Part shown: positions 50,967 through 58,372 of the stretch, one piece after another | Position numbering within the stretch: position 1 is the first letter of the stretch | Layout: the number at the start of each line of letters is the position of its first letter | DNA from: Streptomyces sp. BHT-5-2 | GTDB taxonomy: Bacteria; Actinomycetota; Actinomycetes; Streptomycetales; Streptomycetaceae | Direction: 5' to 3' | NCBI RefSeq assembly: GCF_019774615.1 | Contig: NZ_CP081496.1 | Span: forward strand, 2,852,001 to 2,916,000 | Length of the DNA: 64,000 bases | Notes under the pieces: model-generated | Databases searched by the model: none | What the model was told of the DNA's origin: nothing | What the model saw: the letters and a program-made list of their open reading frames with translations, nothing else | Translations under genes and position numbers: made by a program

Positions 50967-51443
50967 TCAGGGGTTGCCGCGGCTCTTGCGGAGGTGGTCG
51001 GCGACGGGGGTGAGGGAGGCGCGGAGGGCGTCGAGGTCCTCGGCGGTGAAGAGGTCGATGAAGTGGCGGCGGACCGAGGCGACATGGTGCGGGGCGACCC
51101 GGCGCATCGTCTCCCAGCCGTCCTCGGTGAGGACGGCGTAGAGGCCACGGCGGTCCGACTCGCAGCTCTCGCGGCGCACGAGGCCCGCGTTCTCCATGCG
51201 GGTGATCTGGTGCGAGAGGCGGCTCTTGGACTGCAGGGTGCTGGCGGCCAGATCGCTCATCCGCAGCCGGTGGTCCTCGGCCTCGGAGAGGTTGACCAGG
51301 ATCTCGTAGTCGTTGTTCGTCAGGCCGAACGGCTGGAGATCGCGCTCCAGTTGGTGCATCAGCAGTCTGCTGACGTCCAGATGGGTGCGCCAGGCGCGCT
51401 GCTCCTGGTCGGTCAGCCAGGGAGTGTCGCTGTCGGTCGTCAT
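50967..51443 (-). CDS. MarR-family transcriptional regulator
   Basis: 158 residues, winged helix. The DNA-binding region RMSDLAASTLQSKSRLSHQITRMENAGLVRRESCESDRRGLYAVLT is typical. The ATG at 51443 lies 6 nt after a TAGAGT -10 (51455-51450, minus strand) and has no ribosome-binding site, so the mRNA is probably leaderless. An AT-rich patch with direct repeats TGAATAA/TGAATTA (51467-51480) sits across the promoter and is a likely autoregulatory operator. In S. coelicolor a MarR gene occupies this locus; its ligands are not evident from sequence. Confidence 0.88.
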   Translation of the reverse strand: MTTDSDTPWLTDQEQRAWRTHLDVSRLLMHQLERDLQPFGLTNNDYEILVNLSEAEDHRLRMSDLAASTLQSKSRLSHQITRMENAGLVRRESCESDRRGLYAVLTEDGWETMRRVAPHHVASVRRHFIDLFTAEDLDALRASLTPVADHLRKSRGNP

Positions 51444-51449
51444 GGATGA

Positions 51450-51480
51450 ACTCTACCCGTGAAAGTTGAATAATGAATTA
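51450..51480 (-). promoter_or_regulatory. leaderless promoter and AT-rich operator of the MarR gene
   Basis: Minus-strand TAGAGT at 51455-51450 would place the transcript start at or next to the ATG (51443). The adjoining 51466-51480 is unusually AT-rich for this genome and carries the direct repeat TGAATAA-TGAATTA. Confidence 0.5.
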
Positions 51481-51571
51481 GTTGGCGTGTGGCATATCGG
51501 CGTTGCGTGAGACGGCCGGCCGGGCCCCACCGTTGGTCAGACGTTCGAGGTCACCGTCCGCAGACTACCGT

Positions 51572-52345
51572 TCACAGCCCGAAGCGGCGCTGGAGGCCCC
51601 CCAGGCCGCCGGGCAGCTGCGGCAGTTGTGAGCCACTTTCCGCCGCCGGGACGCCGCTGCCCGGGACACCCTCCTCGGTGGGCGGCGCGCCGGTCGGCAG
51701 CTCCGCCATCAACTGCTCGGTGGACTGGAGCAGGACCGTGCCGGCGCCGGTGAACTCGAACTGGTGCTCCTCGCCGGAGGTGCCGCCGATGCCGGTGTGC
51801 GCACGCAGGCCGCCCAGGAATCCCCGCAGGTACCGGTGGTCGTAGTGGTGGCAGGGAGAGGGGCAGTCGGCCCAGCCGACGAGGGCCTGCGGGTCCACCC
51901 GGATCGGGGGCTCGGCGAAGACGACCGGGCCGTTGGAGGCGGCCACGAACCTGCCCGTGCCGATCAGGGTGAGGAAGCCCGGGATGATCGACTGCTTCAG
52001 GGAGAGAGATGGCTGAAACGCGAGCACGTTGCCGGAGCGAACAGTGAGGTTGCCCTCATCCAGGTCGTAGGAGTTGATGTCGAAGGACCGGTCCGCGAGG
52101 AGCATCTTTCCGCGGCCCTCGGCGACGACCCAGTCCGCGGCGTGCAGTGGCGAATGGAAACTGGTGGCGATCAGGCGGTCCAGGCGGCCGTGTCCGATGC
52201 CGTGGAAGTCGATCTGCCCGTAGTAGGCGATCATCTTCCCCTTCTGGAGGAACCACTGGCCGTCGAGGTCGACGCTGAAGGCGTACGGGTTGACGTTGTC
52301 GTCCGAGGGGAGGGTGTGGACGTCGTGGATCACGGGACCGGTCAC
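51572..52345 (-). CDS. AIM24 family protein (third of three)
   Basis: 257 residues, AIM24/TerD-related beta-barrel fold (PF01987). It shares the family pattern of an N-terminal LDGQWFLQKGKMIAYYGQ segment, PVVFAEPPIRVDPQALVGW and a C-terminal FEFTGAGTVLLQSTE. It has a longer Pro/Gly tail (about 218-257) than its two upstream paralogues. The GTG start (52345) overlaps the stop of the preceding gene (GTGA). Function of bacterial AIM24 proteins is unknown; the mitochondrial homologue affects inner-membrane organisation. Confidence 0.85.
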   Translation of the reverse strand: MTGPVIHDVHTLPSDDNVNPYAFSVDLDGQWFLQKGKMIAYYGQIDFHGIGHGRLDRLIATSFHSPLHAADWVVAEGRGKMLLADRSFDINSYDLDEGNLTVRSGNVLAFQPSLSLKQSIIPGFLTLIGTGRFVAASNGPVVFAEPPIRVDPQALVGWADCPSPCHHYDHRYLRGFLGGLRAHTGIGGTSGEEHQFEFTGAGTVLLQSTEQLMAELPTGAPPTEEGVPGSGVPAAESGSQLPQLPGGLGGLQRRFGL

Positions 52346-53025
52346 AGCTTTTCCTCCGACGCCTGTACGAACACGGTGCCCTGGCCGGACAGTTCGAGCT
52401 GGAACGCCTCGCCCGAGCCGCGGCCGATCAGCTCGCGCCAACCGATCGCGGTGGACAGGCGGTTGCGGACGTCGCCGCGGTGGGCGACGTACGCCTGCGG
52501 GTCGACGTGGACGGGGCGCTGCGGGGTGATCGGCAGCTCGATGACGCCGCCGTGGGCCAGCACCGCGGCCGAGCCGTGGCCCTGGAGGGTGGTGGTGAAC
52601 AGGCCCTGGCCGGTGACCTGTCCGCGCACCATGCCCATCACGCCGCCCTGCGCGCCCATGAACATCGTCCCTTGGGCGAGCGAGCCGTCGAAGGCCAGCA
52701 GGCGGTCGGCCTCCACGTAGAGCGTGTCGCCGGTCAGGTCGACGACGTGGACGTGGTGGCCGCCGTGGCCGAACATGACCGTGGCGGTGGCGGCGCCTCC
52801 CCGGCCGTCGGGACCCTGGGGGACCTCGACGGTCATCAGGGGCGTCGCCTCGCCGGCGATCCGGCGGCCGATCATGGAGCCGAAGCCGCCCTGGCCGCCC
52901 TGGATGTTGGGGGTGAAGGTGACCTCGCCGCGGTAGGCGAGCATCGCGCCGCGCTGGCTGAACAGCCGCTGGCCGGGGGCGATCGTGGCCTGCACCATAC
53001 GGGAGTTGAGGGCCGTGAACGGCAT
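52342..53025 (-). CDS. AIM24 family protein (second of three)
   Basis: 227 residues. Family motifs: RGAMLAYRGEVTFTP, VVDLTGDTLYVEADRLLAFDGSL, TGQGLFTTTLQGHGSAAVLAHGG, and HVDPQAYVAHRGDV...GRGSGEAFQLELSGQGTVFVQASE. The start at 53025 shares one base with the stop of the first AIM24 gene, and its own stop overlaps the third, so the trio is coupled. Confidence 0.87.
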   Translation of the reverse strand: MPFTALNSRMVQATIAPGQRLFSQRGAMLAYRGEVTFTPNIQGGQGGFGSMIGRRIAGEATPLMTVEVPQGPDGRGGAATATVMFGHGGHHVHVVDLTGDTLYVEADRLLAFDGSLAQGTMFMGAQGGVMGMVRGQVTGQGLFTTTLQGHGSAAVLAHGGVIELPITPQRPVHVDPQAYVAHRGDVRNRLSTAIGWRELIGRGSGEAFQLELSGQGTVFVQASEEKL

Positions 53026-53663
53026 CAGAGCTCACCTCCCACGGTGTTGCGCTCGCTGGGCTGCACGTAGACCAGGCCCTCGCCTTCGAAGCGGATCTGG
53101 AACGCCTCGCCGGAGCCCTCGCCGAGGAATGTGCGGAAGTTCACTCCGGACTGGAAGTGCTGGGTCAGCCGCCCGGTGTGCGCGACATACGCGCCCGGGT
53201 CGACCTGGAGGGGTTGCTGCGGGGTGACCCGCAGTACCACGGCCGGGCCGTCGGAGAGCAGCGCGGCCTGTCCGTGGCCCTCCACGGTGGTGGTGAACAG
53301 GCCGTTGCCCTGCGAGGCGCCGCGCAGGCCGGTGAACGTCGTGCCGGTGTGCAGCGTCGCCTCGGTGCACAGCAGGTTGCTCGCCTCCACGAACAGCTTC
53401 TCGCCCTGGAGGCGGACGAGGTTGATCTCGCCGGCGCGGTCGGCGAAATAGCAGGTGCCCTTGCCCTTCACCTCCATCACCGTCATCTGCTCACCCGTCA
53501 GCCGCCGGGTGACCATGCCGCGCAGCCCCTCGCCGCCGCCGGTCATCTTCTTGAAGGTCATGGTGCCGTCGTACGCGACCATCGCGCCGTTCTTCGCCTT
53601 GACGGCGTCGCCCGCGAGGTCGACGGCGAGCACCTTGCTCCCCTGGAGCCGAAACTGAGCCAC
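53025..53663 (-). CDS. AIM24 family protein (first of three)
   Basis: 212 residues, same pattern as the other two ([72 protein letters not shown]). The GTG start at 53663 has no ribosome-binding site, but a TACCGT lies 7 nt upstream on the minus strand, so the operon transcript may be leaderless. First gene of the three-gene operon. Confidence 0.87.
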   Translation of the reverse strand: MAQFRLQGSKVLAVDLAGDAVKAKNGAMVAYDGTMTFKKMTGGGEGLRGMVTRRLTGEQMTVMEVKGKGTCYFADRAGEINLVRLQGEKLFVEASNLLCTEATLHTGTTFTGLRGASQGNGLFTTTVEGHGQAALLSDGPAVVLRVTPQQPLQVDPGAYVAHTGRLTQHFQSGVNFRTFLGEGSGEAFQIRFEGEGLVYVQPSERNTVGGEL

Positions 53664-53852
53664 GGGTCAGACGGTAGTCGGCGGGGGTGGGGCGGGACAG
53701 GGCTTTCGTCCCGGAGTCGACCCGGACCTTTCGCCCCGGCCTGTCCCGGGCCTTTCCCGGACCTTTCCCCGAGGTCGCCCCCGTCGCCGCGGCGGGCCGC
53801 CCCGGGCCGCCCCCGGCGCAGTGATCGTCGGGGCGGCTGTAACAATGGGGCG

Positions 53853-53882
53853 GGATGCTTGTGAACTCTTGCACAAGCATCC
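53853..53882. promoter_or_regulatory. perfect 11-bp inverted repeat upstream of DUF3817 gene
   Basis: GGATGCTTGTG (53853-53863) and CACAAGCATCC (53872-53882) are exact reverse complements around 8 nt (AACTCTTG). A third half-site-like GCGCAAGCAA follows at 53887. A TAACAAT element lies just upstream (about 53840), so a bound regulator would block transcription. MarR-type proteins recognise such dyads (inference). Confidence 0.6.
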
Positions 53883-53929
53883 TCTGCGCAAGCAATGTGA
53901 CGCCTCCCCTCCGCCCGAACGAGGTTCCC

Positions 53930-54280
53930 GTGGACATCAAGACCGCCGCCGCCCTGCACCGACTGCGCCTGGCATCCATCCCGGAGGCGCTCTCCTTCCC
54001 GGCGCTGCTGATATTCGGCACGGGCTTCCGGATCTTCCTGGGCTACGACAAGCTCGTCATGCCCCTCGGCCTGCTGCACGGCATCCTGTTCACCATCTTC
54101 CTGGTGCTGCTCCTGGACGCCTGGAACCGCACCAAGTGGCCCTTCAAGCGGGTCGCGTTCTTCTTCCTCCTCGCGGTGCTGCCGTTCGGCGGCCTGTACG
54201 CGGACAAGGTGCTCAAGCGCGAGGAGGAGGCCGGTGTGATCGCCGCCCGGGCCCGCCGGGAAGGTACGGTGAACGCATGA
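53930..54280 (+). CDS. DUF3817 domain membrane protein
   Basis: 116 residues from GTG 53930 (GAGG 5 nt upstream). Three membrane helices (about 18-40, 47-68, 78-98) with motifs [13 protein letters not shown] and [26 protein letters not shown] typical of DUF3817 (YdzA-like) proteins. Function unknown. Its stop overlaps the start of the thiamine-binding protein gene (ATGA). A second DUF3817 gene lies at 57697. Confidence 0.88.
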   Translation: MDIKTAAALHRLRLASIPEALSFPALLIFGTGFRIFLGYDKLVMPLGLLHGILFTIFLVLLLDAWNRTKWPFKRVAFFFLLAVLPFGGLYADKVLKREEEAGVIAARARREGTVNA

Positions 54281-54585
54281 TCGTCGCCTTCTCCGTGAGC
54301 CCGCTGGGCGTCGGCGAGGACGTCGGCGAGTACGTCGCCGACGCCGTCCGGGTCGTCCGGGAGTCGGGCCTGCCCAACCGCACCGACGCCATGTTCACCT
54401 CCGTCGAGGGCGAGTGGGACGAGGTCATGGACGTCGTCAAGCGCGCGGTGGCCGCCGTCGAGGCGCGCGCCGGGCGGGTCTCGCTGGTGCTGAAGGCCGA
54501 CATCCGGCCCGGCGTCACCGACGGGCTCACCTCGAAGGTGGAGACCGTCGAGCGCCATCTGGCCGGGGACGCGCAGGGCTCCTGA
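54277..54585 (+). CDS. MTH1187-family thiamine-binding protein
   Basis: 102 residues, ferredoxin-like fold of the UPF0045/YqgV family. Motifs: [43 protein letters not shown] and [21 protein letters not shown]. Family members bind thiamine or its HMP moiety. Coupled by a 4-base overlap to the DUF3817 membrane protein, which hints at a shared task such as vitamin uptake or sensing (inference). Confidence 0.88.
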   Translation: MIVAFSVSPLGVGEDVGEYVADAVRVVRESGLPNRTDAMFTSVEGEWDEVMDVVKRAVAAVEARAGRVSLVLKADIRPGVTDGLTSKVETVERHLAGDAQGS

Positions 54586-54597
54586 CGGGGCCGGCCG

Positions 54598-55587
54598 TCA
54601 GCCGCCGGCCAGGAGGGCGATGCCCAGCGGTGTGCGCTCGTAGCGCACCTGGTGTCCGTGCCGGCGCGAGGTCAGCAGTCCGGCGTCGCGCAGCACGGAC
54701 AGGTGCGCCGAGACCGACGAGGGGGCCAGGCCCAGCCGGTGGGCCAGCGCCGAGGTCGTCGCCGGCGCGTCCAGGGCGGTGAGCACCGCGGCCCGGTTGG
54801 CGCCCAGCAGGCGCGCCAGTGCGGGGCCGCCGGACGGCTCCTGCCACAGCCCGCCGATGCCGCGCGCCGGATAGATCACGGTCGGCTGCCACGGCGGGTC
54901 GAAGCCGCTGATCACGTCCGGCCACACGAAGACGCTCGGCAGCAGCAGCACGCCCCGGCCGTCGAGGTCCTGCAGCTGCGCGAAGTCCGTACGGGTGCGG
55001 ACGGTCAGCGTGCCGTCGTCCGACCAGGACAGCCGGGGATGCAGATCGGTGAACAGGAGGCGCAGGCCGCCGCTCGCCAACTGCTGCGAGCGGTAGGCGA
55101 TTTCCGCCTCCAGCAGGGACCGCAGCCGGGGCCAGTCGGGCGCGACCAGGACCTCCCAGGCCCGTTCGGTGAGGTCCGCCAGCTCCCGTACCGTGCGTGC
55201 CGGGTCCGCCAGCGCCGCCCGGCCGCGCGGCGACCGCGCCGCACCGGGCGTACAGGCCAGCGACTTGGCCATCTCGGCGCGGGCCAGGGCGGGGTCGGTG
55301 GCCCGCAGGCGGGCCAGTTCCGCGGCGAAGTCCGCCAGCGGCACCTCGGGCGGCCGGCCCAGGAAATCGGGTGTGTAACCGGGGCGCGGGGACGGCATGA
55401 ACAGCCACAGCGGCGACAGGTCCAGCCCCGCCGCCCGCTCCCGCATCCGCCGCAGCCACGGCAGGTGGTAGGCGTGCCGGTCGGTGCGCCGCAGCGTGCG
55501 CAGCGCCTCGTGGGTCTCGCACAGCGGCGAGATCGCGAACCGGATCCGCAGCAGGTCGTCCGCGCCGAAATGCAGCTCCAGCGGCAC
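54598..55587 (-). CDS. ArsR-type winged-helix regulator, DUF5937-like
   Basis: 329 residues. A large N-terminal ligand/unknown domain (1-245; LHFGADDLLRIRFAISPLCETHEAL start) and a C-terminal winged helix (about 252-325; ALDAPATTSALAHRLGLAPSSVSAHLSVLRDAGLLTSRRHG). GTG 55587 with GGGGAGGGGAGGG 7 nt upstream. It diverges from an MFS transporter over 79 nt, so it probably controls that gene and itself. Confidence 0.85.
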   Translation of the reverse strand: MPLELHFGADDLLRIRFAISPLCETHEALRTLRRTDRHAYHLPWLRRMRERAAGLDLSPLWLFMPSPRPGYTPDFLGRPPEVPLADFAAELARLRATDPALARAEMAKSLACTPGAARSPRGRAALADPARTVRELADLTERAWEVLVAPDWPRLRSLLEAEIAYRSQQLASGGLRLLFTDLHPRLSWSDDGTLTVRTRTDFAQLQDLDGRGVLLLPSVFVWPDVISGFDPPWQPTVIYPARGIGGLWQEPSGGPALARLLGANRAAVLTALDAPATTSALAHRLGLAPSSVSAHLSVLRDAGLLTSRRHGHQVRYERTPLGIALLAGG

Positions 55588-55666
55588 CGCTGGGCCCTCC
55601 CCTCCCCAGGATTCGGCTGGCGACGAAACACTACGGGGCCCGGGGCGGCAGCGGCAGCCTGACGCC

Positions 55667-56992
55667 ATGCCGACGCCTTCCGGGCCCGTACGACCGGGCT
55701 CCGCTCCCGCCTGCCCGCCCGCCCCCGGCCCGTCCGGTGCCGCCGGGCCGGCCGGCACCGGCTACCGCGCCGTCTTCGCCGTCCCCGAGTTCCGCCGTGT
55801 CTTCGCCGCCCACCTGCTCTCCTCCCTGGGCGTGGTGGTCTGTGAACTCGCGCTCTCCGTCTTCGTCTACCGGCTCACCGACTCGCCGCTGCTCAGCGCG
55901 CTGACGTTCGCGCTCGGCCTGCTGCCCCACGTCCTCGGCGGCACCCTGCTGTCGGCCGTCGCCGACCGGTATCCGGCCCGCCGGGTGCTGGTCTGCTGCG
56001 ACGCGGTGTGTGCGGCGGCGGCCGCGGCGATGGCGGCGCCCGGGGTGCCGGTGGCGGTCCTGCTCGGGCTGCGCTGCGCGATCGCGGCGGTCGCGCCGGT
56101 CTTCGCCGGCACCCGGGCGGGGACGCTCGGCGAGATCCTCGGCGAGGGCGACCTGTTCGTCCTGGGGCGCTCGCTGATCCGGATCGTCAACCAGGGCGCG
56201 CAGTTGGCCGGGTTCGCCGCCGGGGGGCTGCTGCTGGCCGCGGTGCCGCCCGGGGCGGTGCTCGGGATCACCGCGGCGACGTTCACCGCCTCGGCGCTGC
56301 TGCTGCGGCTGGGGACGGCCGCCCGCCCGGCGCGGGGACGCGCGGACGGTGCGCTCCTGGGCGCCTCGCTGGCCGGCACCCGGCGGCTGCTGGCCGACCG
56401 GCGGGTCCGGGCGCTGCTGCTGCTCACCTGGGTGCCGCCGGCGGTCGTGGTCGTCCCCGAGGCGCTGCTCGTCCCGTACGGGGACCTGCTGGGCGCGGGG
56501 CCGGCCGGGCAGGGGCTGTTGATGTGCGGGATGCCGGTGGGGGCGGTGGTGGCCGAGACCCTGGTGGGGGCGCTGCTGGGGCCGCGGGCCCGGGCGCGGC
56601 TGACGTTCCCCATGGGGGTGTTCGCGGTGCTGCCGTCCCTGGGGTTCGCGGCCCGGCCGTCGCTGGGCTGGGCGCTGGTGCTGCTGGTGCTGACCGGCAC
56701 CGGCATCTCGTACAACTTCGGCGTCGACCGGTGGTTCGTCGCCGCGGTCCCCGAGGAACTGCTGGGGCAGGCGATGACGGTGATGCAGGCGGGCCGGATG
56801 ACGGTCATGGGGCTGGCGATGGCGCTGGCCGGAGTGGCCGCGCAGTACGCACCGCTGCCGGTGGTGATGCCCGCCGCGGGGGTGCTGGGCGCCGTCGCGG
56901 TCCTGGGGGTGATCGCCGTCGTACGGCGCTCGGGGGCGCACCGGGTCCGCGGGCCGGAGCGGGGCGGACCACTTCATGAGACCGAAAGTTGA
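55667..56992 (+). CDS. MFS transporter
   Basis: 441 residues, about twelve membrane helices, preceded by a Pro/Ala-rich cytoplasmic N-terminus (1-33). It resembles drug-efflux MFS proteins (FRRVFAAHLLSSLGVVVCELALSVFVYRLTDSPLLSALTFALGLLPHVLGG region, ADRYPARRVLVCCD loop). Divergent from the winged-helix regulator at 54598-55587, a common arrangement for inducible efflux pumps. Substrate cannot be told. No clear ribosome-binding site precedes ATG 55667. Confidence 0.85.
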   Translation: MPTPSGPVRPGSAPACPPAPGPSGAAGPAGTGYRAVFAVPEFRRVFAAHLLSSLGVVVCELALSVFVYRLTDSPLLSALTFALGLLPHVLGGTLLSAVADRYPARRVLVCCDAVCAAAAAAMAAPGVPVAVLLGLRCAIAAVAPVFAGTRAGTLGEILGEGDLFVLGRSLIRIVNQGAQLAGFAAGGLLLAAVPPGAVLGITAATFTASALLLRLGTAARPARGRADGALLGASLAGTRRLLADRRVRALLLLTWVPPAVVVVPEALLVPYGDLLGAGPAGQGLLMCGMPVGAVVAETLVGALLGPRARARLTFPMGVFAVLPSLGFAARPSLGWALVLLVLTGTGISYNFGVDRWFVAAVPEELLGQAMTVMQAGRMTVMGLAMALAGVAAQYAPLPVVMPAAGVLGAVAVLGVIAVVRRSGAHRVRGPERGGPLHETES

Positions 56993-56999
56993 GACAGGG

Positions 57000-57028
57000 C
57001 TGACCAGCATATGACCGCCGGGTAGGGT
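57000..57028 (+). promoter_or_regulatory. leaderless promoter of the second MarR gene
   Basis: CTGACC (57000-57005), 17 nt, TAGGGT (57023-57028). The GTG start at 57036 is 7 nt after the -10, so transcription and translation likely begin together. A direct repeat of TGACC (57001 and 57012) spans it. Confidence 0.55.
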
Positions 57029-57035
57029 CGGAAGC

Positions 57036-57545
57036 GTGCCGAAGCCGCTCAGCCTTGCCTTTGACCCGATCGCTCGCGCCGACGAACTCTGGAAGCAGCG
57101 ATGGGGCTCCGTGCCCTCCATGGCCGCGATCACCTCGATCATGCGGGCCCAGCAGATCCTGCTGTCCGAGGTGGACGCGGTGGTCAAGCCGTACGGACTG
57201 ACCTTCGCGCGTTACGAGGCGCTGGTGCTGCTGACCTTCTCCCAGGCGGGCGAACTGCCGATGTCCAAGATCGGCGAGCGCCTGATGGTGCACCCGACGT
57301 CGGTGACCAACACCGTCGACCGGCTGGTGAAGTCGGGGCTGGTCGCCAAGCGGCCCAACCCCAACGACGGCCGGGGCACCCTGGCGTCCATCACTCGGAA
57401 GGGGCGCGAGGTGTGCGACGCGGCCACCCGGGACCTGATGGCGATGGACTTCGGGCTGCGCGCGTACGACGCCGAGGAGTGCGCGGAGGTCTTCGCGCTG
57501 CTGCGGCCGCTGCGGGTGGCGGCGGGGGATTTCACGGACGACTGA
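57036..57545 (+). CDS. MarR-family transcriptional regulator
   Basis: 169 residues. Winged helix: LPMSKIGERLMVHPTSVTNTVDRLVKSGLVAKRPNPNDGRGTLASITRKGREV. N-terminal helix region includes WKQRWGSVPSMAAITSIMRAQQILLSEVD. GTG 57036 without a ribosome-binding site, consistent with a leaderless mRNA. The DUF3817 gene follows 151 nt downstream on the same strand. Confidence 0.88.
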   Translation: MPKPLSLAFDPIARADELWKQRWGSVPSMAAITSIMRAQQILLSEVDAVVKPYGLTFARYEALVLLTFSQAGELPMSKIGERLMVHPTSVTNTVDRLVKSGLVAKRPNPNDGRGTLASITRKGREVCDAATRDLMAMDFGLRAYDAEECAEVFALLRPLRVAAGDFTDD

Positions 57546-57696
57546 CGGCCGTGCGGGGCGTCCCGGGGCCTTCCTCCGGCCGCGGCCGGCCGCGTTTTCC
57601 CTGGTCCGGGCGGCGGACGTGCCGGTGCGCGTGGCGGCACTCCGTGGAACGGGGGGTGGCGAAGATCGCCCCGGAAGGGGCGGTTACGCTCAGGGC

Positions 57697-58029
57697 ATGA
57701 AGCCAAGCGTGCTGACCCGTTACCGGGCGATGGCCTACATCACCGCCGTGATGCTGCTCGTGCTCTGCGCCTGCATGGTGTTCAAGTACGGCTTCGGGAT
57801 CGGCAAGGACCTGACCCTCTTCGTCGCCCAGGTCCACGGCGTGCTCTACATCATCTACCTGATCTTCGCCTTCGATCTGGGCTCCAAGGCGCGCTGGCCG
57901 TTCGGCAAGCTGCTGTGGGTGCTGATCTCCGGGACGATCCCGACGGCCGCGTTCTTCGTGGAGCGCAAGGTGGTCCGCGAGGTCCGGCCGCTGCTGGCCA
58001 AGACCGCGCCGGAGCCGGTCAAGGTCTGA
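57697..58029 (+). CDS. DUF3817 domain membrane protein
   Basis: 110 residues, three membrane helices (about 10-30, 40-62, 72-92). Motifs VLCACMVFKYGFGIGKDLT and VHGVLYIIYLIFAFDLGSKARWPFGKL match DUF3817. It is a paralogue of 53930-54280. ATG 57697 is preceded by a weak CAGGG. Followed by a strong terminator at 58072-58100. Confidence 0.88.
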   Translation: MKPSVLTRYRAMAYITAVMLLVLCACMVFKYGFGIGKDLTLFVAQVHGVLYIIYLIFAFDLGSKARWPFGKLLWVLISGTIPTAAFFVERKVVREVRPLLAKTAPEPVKV

Positions 58030-58071
58030 CGGCGGCGGCCCGGCCCGTCGCCGGTGCCGTTGCGCGCCCCA

Positions 58072-58100
58072 CGCGCCTCTCCCGTTGCGGGAGGGGCGCG
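58072..58100 (+). terminator. terminator with T-tract after the second DUF3817 gene
   Basis: 13-bp stem CGCGCCTCTCCCG/CGGGAGGGGCGCG with one G-T wobble, 3-nt TTG loop, followed by TTTGTG at 58101. One of the best intrinsic terminators in the window. Confidence 0.85.
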
Positions 58101-58146
58101 TTTGTGCTGGACGGGGTGGGGCGGGCGGGTGAGCCGGGCGGGGCCG

Positions 58147-58213
58147 CCGGGTTTCCGGGTTTCTGTCCTTCCGGGCTTCCGGGCTTCCGGGCTTCTTCCG
58201 GGCTTCCGGGTTT
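58147..58213. repeat. CCGGGyTT octamer repeat cluster
   Basis: Seven copies of CCGGG(C/T)TT starting at 58147, 58155, 58171, 58179, 58187, 58198 and 58206, mostly at 8-nt spacing. It lies in the 343-base gene-free stretch between the DUF3817 gene and icmA (58030-58372), which otherwise holds only the terminator and the icmA promoter. Confidence 0.7.
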
Positions 58214-58334
58214 TCGGTGGCCGGGGCCGGGCATCCCCCCGGCCGGGGGTGGGTGCGACCCGTAGGGGAGGCGCCCCGTGGAGCCTCCGGGGCCGGGCGC
58301 ACGCGGGCTCAGGGGTGTTTCAGGGGCGCTTCCC

Positions 58335-58362
58335 ATCGACAGGTAGTAGGACGTCCTAGTAA
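58335..58362 (+). promoter_or_regulatory. icmA promoter with palindromic operator
   Basis: TAGGACGTCCTA (58347-58358) is a perfect 12-bp palindrome. It lies between a possible -35 (ATCGAC, 58335-58340) and a -10 TAGTAA (58357-58362), spacing 16. A repressor bound here would block RNA polymerase. The start codon is only 10 nt beyond the -10. Confidence 0.55.
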
Positions 58363-58372
58363 ATTCGTGGGC

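Noticed and set aside
54598..55758. Longer start for the winged-helix regulator at 55758
   Set aside because: The extension is Gly/Pro/Arg low-complexity and antisense to the MFS N-terminus; GTG 55587 has a strong ribosome-binding site.
51461..56992. Shared GAAAGTTGA in the upstream regions of both MarR genes
   Set aside because: The second copy covers the end and stop codon of the MFS gene and its orientation and distance to the start differ; nine bases are too few to infer a common operator.
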